Below are positions 59,254 to 64,000 of a DNA stretch of 64,000 nucleotides, in pieces. Origin of the DNA: VAZQ01 sp963702695 (GTDB lineage Bacteria; Pseudomonadota; Alphaproteobacteria; Rhizobiales; Xanthobacteraceae); assembly GCA_963702695.1 (NCBI GenBank), contig CAVPDS010000001.1:186001-250000 (forward strand), written 5' to 3'. The first letter of the stretch is position 1. Each line of letters begins with the position of its first letter. Made by a program: the position numbers and the translations under genes. The notes under the pieces are model-generated. The model was not told where the DNA came from and ran no database searches. It saw only the letters and a program-made list of their open reading frames with translations.

Positions 59254-59362
59254 CGTCGTCCCCGCGAAGGCGGGGACCCATTCCTTCGAAGATCGAGTGG
59301 GCCTCTGATGTGCGACAATAGCGCCGGCACGGCGTATGGGCCCCCGCCTTCGCGGGGACGAC
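59254..59362. repeat. Type A palindromic repeat
   Basis: Arms CGTCGTCCCCGCGAAGGCGG and CCCCCGCCTTCGCGGGGACG, one of the least diverged copies. It lies between the second MmgE/PrpD gene and the acyl-CoA dehydrogenase. Confidence 0.85.
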
Positions 59363-59397
59363 AGAGTAACGGCTGGTTTTGAGTTCGCGAGGAAGTT

Positions 59398-60573
59398 TTG
59401 GACGCGCGTTTGTCAGTGCCCGAGTTCGACCTGCCCGACGAATTGCGCATGCTCCGCGACATGGTCCGGCGCTTCGTCGACGAGGAGCTGATCCCGCTCG
59501 AGGGCAAGTCGCTCGACGGCGCGGAGCTCAAGCCCGACATCGAATCCCATCTCATCACGCGCTGCAAGGAACTCGGCCTCTGGCAGATCGACGTGCCGGC
59601 GGAATTCGGCGGCCAGGGCCTCGGCCAGCTCGGCCGCGCCGTGGTATGGTCCGAGATCGGGCGCACGGTCGCGCTGCCGCCGCGTGGCGTGCGCATCTTC
59701 GGTCCCGACATCCGCGCCCCGCTCTACGCGCTCGAAGGCGAGATGCGCGAGCGCTACCTGATGCCGAGCGTGCGCGGCGAGCGCGAAGGGTGCTTCGCGC
59801 AGACCGAGCCGGACGCCGGCTCCGATCCCGGATCGATGCGCACCACCGCCGTGCGCGATGGCGCGCATTACGTGATCAACGGCGTTAAGCGCTTCATCAC
59901 CGGCGCGGACAAGGCCGACTTCGTGCTGCTGATGGCTGCGACCGACCGCGCCAAGGGATCGCACGGCGGCATCTCCTGCTTTGTATTCGACATGGACACG
60001 GCCGGCGTGCGGCTCGGCACGCGCTATGAGACGCTCACCCACGAAACGCCGTGGGAAATCATTTTCGAGGACGTACGCATCCCAGTGGCGCAACTCATCG
60101 GCCAGGAAGGCGGCGGCTTCAGCCTCGGTCAGAAATGGCTCGGCGCCGGCCGCATCAAGCAGGGCGCGCGCGCCCTGGGCGCGACCCGGCGCTGCCTTGA
60201 ACTGGCCTCGTCCTACGCCAAGCAGCGCACCACCTTCGGCCAGCCGCTCGCGAACCGGCAGGCGATCCAGTGGCGGCTCGTCGACACCTACGTCGCGCTC
60301 GAAGCCGCGACCTTGTTAGTCCATCGCGCCGCTGCGCGCCAGGATCGCGGCGAGGCCGACCGCAACGACGCCTTCCTCGTGAAGCTTTACTGCACCGAGA
60401 TGGCGTGGCAGGCGGCAGATATGTGTCTCCAGGTTCACGGCGGGATCGGGCTGACGACCGACCTGCCGGTGGAACGGCTTTGGCGCGACCAGCGCAGCCA
60501 CATGATCACGGAAGGAACGCCGGAGATCATGCGGATGGCGCTGGCGCGTCACGTGCTCAACACTTTCGGCTAA
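59398..60573 (+). CDS. Acyl-CoA dehydrogenase
   Basis: A 391-residue flavoenzyme. Conserved signatures are CFAQTEPDAGSDPGSMRTTA, QRTTFGQPLANRQAIQWRL and DMCLQVHGGIGLTTDLPVER; the catalytic base is Glu372 in ITEGTPEI. The start is TTG 59398, supported by GAGGAAG just upstream; GTG 59416 is the alternative. It is followed by the hydratase/lyase gene after 20 bp. In a side-chain-shortening context it would oxidise an aryl-propanoyl-CoA to the enoyl-CoA used by the next enzyme; this role is inferred from context. Confidence 0.88.
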   Translation: MDARLSVPEFDLPDELRMLRDMVRRFVDEELIPLEGKSLDGAELKPDIESHLITRCKELGLWQIDVPAEFGGQGLGQLGRAVVWSEIGRTVALPPRGVRIFGPDIRAPLYALEGEMRERYLMPSVRGEREGCFAQTEPDAGSDPGSMRTTAVRDGAHYVINGVKRFITGADKADFVLLMAATDRAKGSHGGISCFVFDMDTAGVRLGTRYETLTHETPWEIIFEDVRIPVAQLIGQEGGGFSLGQKWLGAGRIKQGARALGATRRCLELASSYAKQRTTFGQPLANRQAIQWRLVDTYVALEAATLLVHRAAARQDRGEADRNDAFLVKLYCTEMAWQAADMCLQVHGGIGLTTDLPVERLWRDQRSHMITEGTPEIMRMALARHVLNTFG

Positions 60574-60593
60574 CCAAAAAAGGAGAAAGCCCA

Positions 60594-61433
60594 ATGACCG
60601 ACAAGAAATATGACAACATCCGCATCGACCGCGAAGGCGGCATCACCTTCCTGATGCTCAACCGTCCGGAGAAGCGCAACGCCATGAGCCCCGAGCTCCA
60701 TTACGACATGGACGATGCGCTCGAATGGCTCGCGACGGACAAACAGACCCAAGTGCTGATCCTCGGCGGCGAAGGCGAAGCCTGGTGCGCGGGCCAGGAC
60801 CTGCGGCTTTACTTCCGCGGCCAGCAGAACGACCCCGAGAAGCGCGCCAAGACCGGCAACGCGAGCCACCGCTGGCGCTGGGAGCGGCTGTCGCAATTCC
60901 CGAAGCCGACCATCGCGATGGTCAACGGCTACGCCTTCGGCGGCGCGTTCACGCAGCTCTGCGCGGTGGACTTCGTGGTAGCGGCGGAAGAAGCGACTTT
61001 CGGCCTCTCCGAAGTGAACTGGGGCATCATCCCCGGCGGCATCGTGAGCTGGAACCTGACCGACATGATGCTCCCGCGGCACGCGATGTACTACGCGGTC
61101 ACCGGCGACACCTTCGACGGCAAGCGTGCGCTCGAGATCGGGCTTGCGAACATCGCCGTTCCCAAGGCGAAGCTTCGTGAAGAGACGGTGAAGCTCGCCA
61201 ACAAGCTCATCAAGCTCAATCCCAACGTCGTGCGCTACACCAAGGAGGCGGTCCGCGCGGTGCGCCACATGGACGTCGAGCAGGCCCGCGACTACCTGCG
61301 CTCGAAGCAGGACTCGCTGTCGAAGAACGACAAGGAGATCCGCGAGCAGCACGGCATGAAGCAGTTCCTCGACGACAAGACCTACCGCCCCGGCCTCGGC
61401 CCGTTCAAGCGCGTGGAGGGCGCGGCGGGGTAA
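60594..61433 (+). CDS. ferB: Feruloyl/p-hydroxycinnamoyl-CoA hydratase-lyase-like enzyme
   Basis: A 279-residue crotonase-fold protein that matches hydroxycinnamoyl-CoA hydratase-lyase much better than ordinary enoyl-CoA hydratases: NRPEKRNAMSP, GEAWCAGQDL, TIAMVNGYAFGGAF, ATFGLSEVNWGI with catalytic Glu140, Tyr234 in ARDYLRSK, and the C-terminal GMKQFLDDKTYRPGL. The reaction converts feruloyl- or p-coumaroyl-CoA to the hydroxybenzaldehyde and acetyl-CoA. AAAGGAG precedes ATG 60594. The neighbour at 61608 would supply the CoA thioester. Exact substrate preference is not readable. Confidence 0.78.
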   Translation: MTDKKYDNIRIDREGGITFLMLNRPEKRNAMSPELHYDMDDALEWLATDKQTQVLILGGEGEAWCAGQDLRLYFRGQQNDPEKRAKTGNASHRWRWERLSQFPKPTIAMVNGYAFGGAFTQLCAVDFVVAAEEATFGLSEVNWGIIPGGIVSWNLTDMMLPRHAMYYAVTGDTFDGKRALEIGLANIAVPKAKLREETVKLANKLIKLNPNVVRYTKEAVRAVRHMDVEQARDYLRSKQDSLSKNDKEIREQHGMKQFLDDKTYRPGLGPFKRVEGAAG

Positions 61434-61462
61434 GGCAGCAACCCGTCACGCAAGTGGCTGAT

Positions 61463-61606
61463 TCGTGTCCCGCACGCGGTGCAGCGCGAAGCGATGCACC
61501 GCGGATGCGGGACCCCGGTTTCTTATCCTCGGATAAAAACCGGGGTCCCGGGTCTGCAGTGCACTACTACGCTTCGCTTCGTGCAGTGCTGCGCCCGGGA
61601 CATACG
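61463..61606. repeat. Type C-related element with nested palindromes
   Basis: It begins TCGTGTCCCGCA and ends GCCCGGGACATACG just before the next ATG. The centre is a strong hairpin: GGACCCCGGTTT (left) and AAACCGGGGTCC (right) flank CTTATCCTCGGATAA. An outer pair GCAGCGCGAAGCG / CGCTTCGTGCAGTGC-like is also visible. It lies inside the presumed fer operon and could attenuate expression of the synthetase. Confidence 0.78.
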
Positions 61607-61607
61607 A

Positions 61608-63761
61608 ATGAAGACGCAAGCCTCCCGCAAACACGCCATCGACGCGCTGTTCCATCCGCGCAACGTGGTGCTGGTCGGCGCGTCCGACCGCACCGACCAT
61701 TGGTCGATGCGGGTGCGGGACAATCTCAAGCGCTTTGGCTTCCCCGGCCGCGTGCTGCCGGTGAACCCGAACCGCCGGGAGATCTGGGGCGAGCCGTGCT
61801 TCCCGAACTTCGGCGCGCTGCCGGAACCGCCCGACCACCTCGCGATCTTCACGCCCGCCGAGACCACCGTCGCGATGCTGCGCGAGGGCGGCGCCGCCGG
61901 TGCGCGCAGCGCCACGATCTTCGCCGCTGGTTTCGGCGAAGGCGGCGGCGAGGCCGGCCGCCGCCTCGGTGCGCGGCTGCGCGCGGCGCTCGCAGAGACC
62001 GGCATCGCCGCCGTCGGGCCGAACTGCATGGGGCTCGGCTGCGGTGCATCGCGCTTCGCCACCATCCCCGACGAAACGTTGCAGGAACTCGCACCGAGCC
62101 CGGTCGCGCTGGTCGCGCAGAGCGGCGCGATGTGCGCGCAGATCAACCGCGTGATCAACGACCTCGGGCTTCAGCTCGGTTATCTGGCTTCCTGCGGCAG
62201 CCAGATCGGCGCCACGGTCGGCGACTTCATCGATTACCTCGCCGATTGTCCGGAAGTGAAAGTCATCCTCTGCTACATCGAAGCGATCCCCGACGCGGCG
62301 AACTTCCTCGACGCCGCGCGGCGCGCGCGCGCGAACGGCAAGACCGTCGTCGCGCTCAAGATCGGCGGCTCGGAAGGCGCGCGCGCGGCGGCGCTGGCAC
62401 ATACAGGCTCGCTCGCCGGACGTGCGGAGGTGTTCGAAGCGTTTGCCTCTGCCGCCGGAATCGTGCGGGCGCTCTCGCTCGAAGACGCGATCGAGGCGGT
62501 GGAATTTCTGGCGCGCGCGCCGCTGCCGGCGGGCGGGCGCATCGCGGCGGTCACCAATTCCGGCGCGCAGCGCAGCCTCATCACCGAGGCCGCCGATCGC
62601 ACTGGTGCAACCCTTGCGGCTCTTTCGGAAGCCACCATCGGCGCACTCAGCCGCACGCTCGGCCACGCCGACATCGCCAACCCGCTCGACACCAAACGCA
62701 CGATCCCGAACGCGCAATATGTGGGCTGCCTCAACGCGCTCATCGATGCGCACGAAGTCGACATCGTGCTCGCGGTCGAGGAATTGCCGCTGCAGGTCGG
62801 CGTCGAGCGCCGCGTCGCCAATCTGCGCTCGCTCGAAACGTCGGCGCAGCGCGCCGCGGAGCGCAGCAAGACGCTGGCGGTGCTCACGCCGCTCCTCGCC
62901 AACACCACCGACTACGGGCGCACGGTGCGCGCCGACCTGCCGCACGTCCCGGTCCTGCGCGAGACCGAGCGGAGCTTGCGCGTGCTCAAGACGCTCGCGG
63001 ACGCCGGCCGCCGTGCGCTCCATTCCGGAGCCTTGTTCGCGCCGCCGGCGGACAGTCCCGAGGCTCGCCGCTGGCGAGCGCGCGCGGCCAAGCTCGACGG
63101 CCCGACCGCGCTCAATGAGGTGGAGTCGAAGGCGCTGCTGGGCGCTTACGGCATTGCGATGCCGCTGGAGCGGCTGGCGCAAACCGCGGCGGAGGCGGAG
63201 CAGGCCGCGCAGGCGATCGGCTATCCTGTCGTGCTCAAAGGCGTCTGCGCGGCGATTGCCCACAAGAGCGACGCCGGCCTGGTGATCCTTGGCGTCGCTG
63301 ACCGCGCAGCGGTGCGCGAGGCTGCGGCCACGCTCGCCCGGCGAGCGGAAAAGATCGGCGTCCGCCTCGACGGCCTGCTGGTGGCAAAACAAATCACCGG
63401 CGGCGCCGAAACCGTGCTCGGCGTCAACCGCGACGTGGAGATGGGCGCGGTGGTGATGTTCGGCTTGGGCGGCATCTGGCTCGAACTGTTCAAGGACGTC
63501 GCCTTCGCCCCGGCGACGCTCGATCGCGCGCAGGCGCTCGCGATGGTCAACGCCACCCGCGCCGGTGCACTGATCAAGGGCTACCGCGGCGCGGCACTTG
63601 GCGACCTTGACGCGCTCACCGATGCGCTTCTCAATCTCGGCCGCCTCGCGCGCGATTTGGGTGATATCATCGAGGCGGTCGATATCAACCCGTTTCTCGT
63701 TTGCGAACGCGGCGCGTTTGCGCTCGACGGGCTGGTTGTGCTGCGGCCGCCGAAAGAATGA
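61608..63761 (+). CDS. ferA: ADP-forming (NDP-forming) acyl-CoA synthetase, FerA-like
   Basis: A 717-residue fused alpha-beta synthetase of the acetate-CoA ligase (ADP-forming) superfamily. The CoA-binding domain (about 10-140) has VVLVGASDR; the ligase domain has GPNCMGLG and ALVAQSGAM; the phospho-histidine loop is ALAHTGSLAG; the C-terminal ATP-grasp domain (about 500-715) has GYPVVLKGVCAAIAHKSDAG and VDINPFLV. Feruloyl-CoA synthetase FerA of Sphingobium belongs to this superfamily and lies beside ferB, as here. This supports hydroxycinnamate activation; other aryl-acid substrates remain possible. The start ATG 61608 directly follows a repeat. Confidence 0.75.
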   Translation: MKTQASRKHAIDALFHPRNVVLVGASDRTDHWSMRVRDNLKRFGFPGRVLPVNPNRREIWGEPCFPNFGALPEPPDHLAIFTPAETTVAMLREGGAAGARSATIFAAGFGEGGGEAGRRLGARLRAALAETGIAAVGPNCMGLGCGASRFATIPDETLQELAPSPVALVAQSGAMCAQINRVINDLGLQLGYLASCGSQIGATVGDFIDYLADCPEVKVILCYIEAIPDAANFLDAARRARANGKTVVALKIGGSEGARAAALAHTGSLAGRAEVFEAFASAAGIVRALSLEDAIEAVEFLARAPLPAGGRIAAVTNSGAQRSLITEAADRTGATLAALSEATIGALSRTLGHADIANPLDTKRTIPNAQYVGCLNALIDAHEVDIVLAVEELPLQVGVERRVANLRSLETSAQRAAERSKTLAVLTPLLANTTDYGRTVRADLPHVPVLRETERSLRVLKTLADAGRRALHSGALFAPPADSPEARRWRARAAKLDGPTALNEVESKALLGAYGIAMPLERLAQTAAEAEQAAQAIGYPVVLKGVCAAIAHKSDAGLVILGVADRAAVREAAATLARRAEKIGVRLDGLLVAKQITGGAETVLGVNRDVEMGAVVMFGLGGIWLELFKDVAFAPATLDRAQALAMVNATRAGALIKGYRGAALGDLDALTDALLNLGRLARDLGDIIEAVDINPFLVCERGAFALDGLVVLRPPKE

Positions 63762-63825
63762 GCGAAGACAGGGGAACGCCATGGCGCTGATGTCCTGCAG
63801 GCGGGGCCAGGATTTGCTCGCGGCG

Positions 63826-63854
63826 CCGTCATCCCCGCGAAGGCGGGGACGACG
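63826..63854. repeat. Type A repeat, single arm
   Basis: CCGTCATCCCCGCGAAGGCG followed by GGGACGACG, one arm only. The start of the next gene lies three bases after it. Confidence 0.75.
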
Positions 63855-63856
63855 AC

Positions 63857-64000
63857 GTGCGGTCACCTCGACCGCGTCCATGTTCGCATTCCTTCCTCCT
63901 CCTCGCGCTCGCGCCGCGCCCGCTCGCTGCACAGCAATCGCTCGCCGACTTCTACCGCGGCAAGACCATCACCTGTTACATCGGCTACGGCGTCGGCGGC
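63857..64000 (+). CDS. Bug-family tripartite tricarboxylate receptor, 5' part only
   Basis: The frame from GTG 63857 reads a signal peptide (SHSFLLLALAPRPLAAQ) and then the family start QQSLADFYRGKTITCYIGYG, and runs off the window edge. An ATG at 63781 is in a different frame and stops being consistent with the receptor. The start codon follows directly on a palindromic repeat arm, as in other Bug genes of this region. It lies 95 bp after the FerA-like gene and could bring in the aromatic acid. Confidence 0.75.
   Translation, partial: MRSPRPRPCSHSFLLLALAPRPLAAQQSLADFYRGKTITCYIGYGVGG

Noticed and set aside
61446..63932. An 828-codon open frame on the reverse strand
   Set aside because: It is antisense to the FerA-like synthetase, which has clear domains; the opposite translation has none.

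Overview
The window is high-GC, gene-dense DNA that looks like the chromosome of an alphaproteobacterium of the order Hyphomicrobiales (Bradyrhizobium/Rhodopseudomonas/Pseudolabrys-like). This is inferred from the Omp25/RopB-type porin-like barrel, the many orphan tripartite-tricarboxylate (Bug) receptors, the style of the solute-binding proteins, and the dense palindromic intergenic repeats of the kind rhizobial genomes carry. I see no rRNA, tRNA, CRISPR array, plasmid or phage gene. The only mobile element is one truncated IS630 copy. Layout: 1-1910 holds a signal-less substrate-binding-like protein divergent from a GntR regulator, with seven 7-bp repeats in the leader. 2029-3890 is a two-gene operon for exported phosphohydrolases. 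4148-8029 pairs an Fe3+-type binding protein with an amidohydrolase and a two-domain permease. 8194-11836 and 13095-16626 are two nitrate/taurine-type ABC importers; one permease of the second is frameshifted. 16814-23125 carries hydantoinase A, then a redox block (thioredoxin reductase-like, a CxxC relative of the UGSC selenoprotein family, an uncharacterised partner, and a bicovalent FAD oxidase). 23747-32844 holds a porin-like barrel, a MAPEG protein, an enolase-superfamily enzyme, a CapA-like enzyme, a PilZ protein, an amidohydrolase and three Bug receptors. 32993-38507 pairs an ABC-2 permease with an opposite-strand operon for a PQQ dehydrogenase fused to a cupredoxin plus an ABC importer. 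38756-48413 mixes an esterase-like hydrolase, an SDR, a TauD-type dioxygenase, an ACMSD-like amidohydrolase, a VOC protein, a dihydroxyphthalate-decarboxylase-like protein and more receptors. 48566-55463 is a reverse-strand run of two creatinase-like proteins, hydantoinase B and an Fe3+-type importer. After the IS630 remnant come two MmgE/PrpD proteins, then an acyl-CoA dehydrogenase / feruloyl-CoA hydratase-lyase / ADP-forming acyl-CoA synthetase operon, and the start of a sixth Bug receptor. Taken together, this is a catabolic accessory region. Small modules each pair a high-affinity periplasmic receptor or ABC importer with one to three degradative enzymes for carboxylates, aromatic or phenylpropanoid acids, amides/hydantoins and alcohols. 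Many transport systems are incomplete: no TctA/TctB membrane partners for any Bug receptor, and no ATPase beside either Fe3+-type importer. At least four families of palindromic repeats sit between modules and in places supply the start codon or leader of the next gene. The most notable candidates for new biology are the CxxC/thioredoxin-reductase block at 18974-21680, the PQQ dehydrogenase-cupredoxin fusion at 36393-38507 with its linked importer, and the heptamer array in the leader at 1072-1120.
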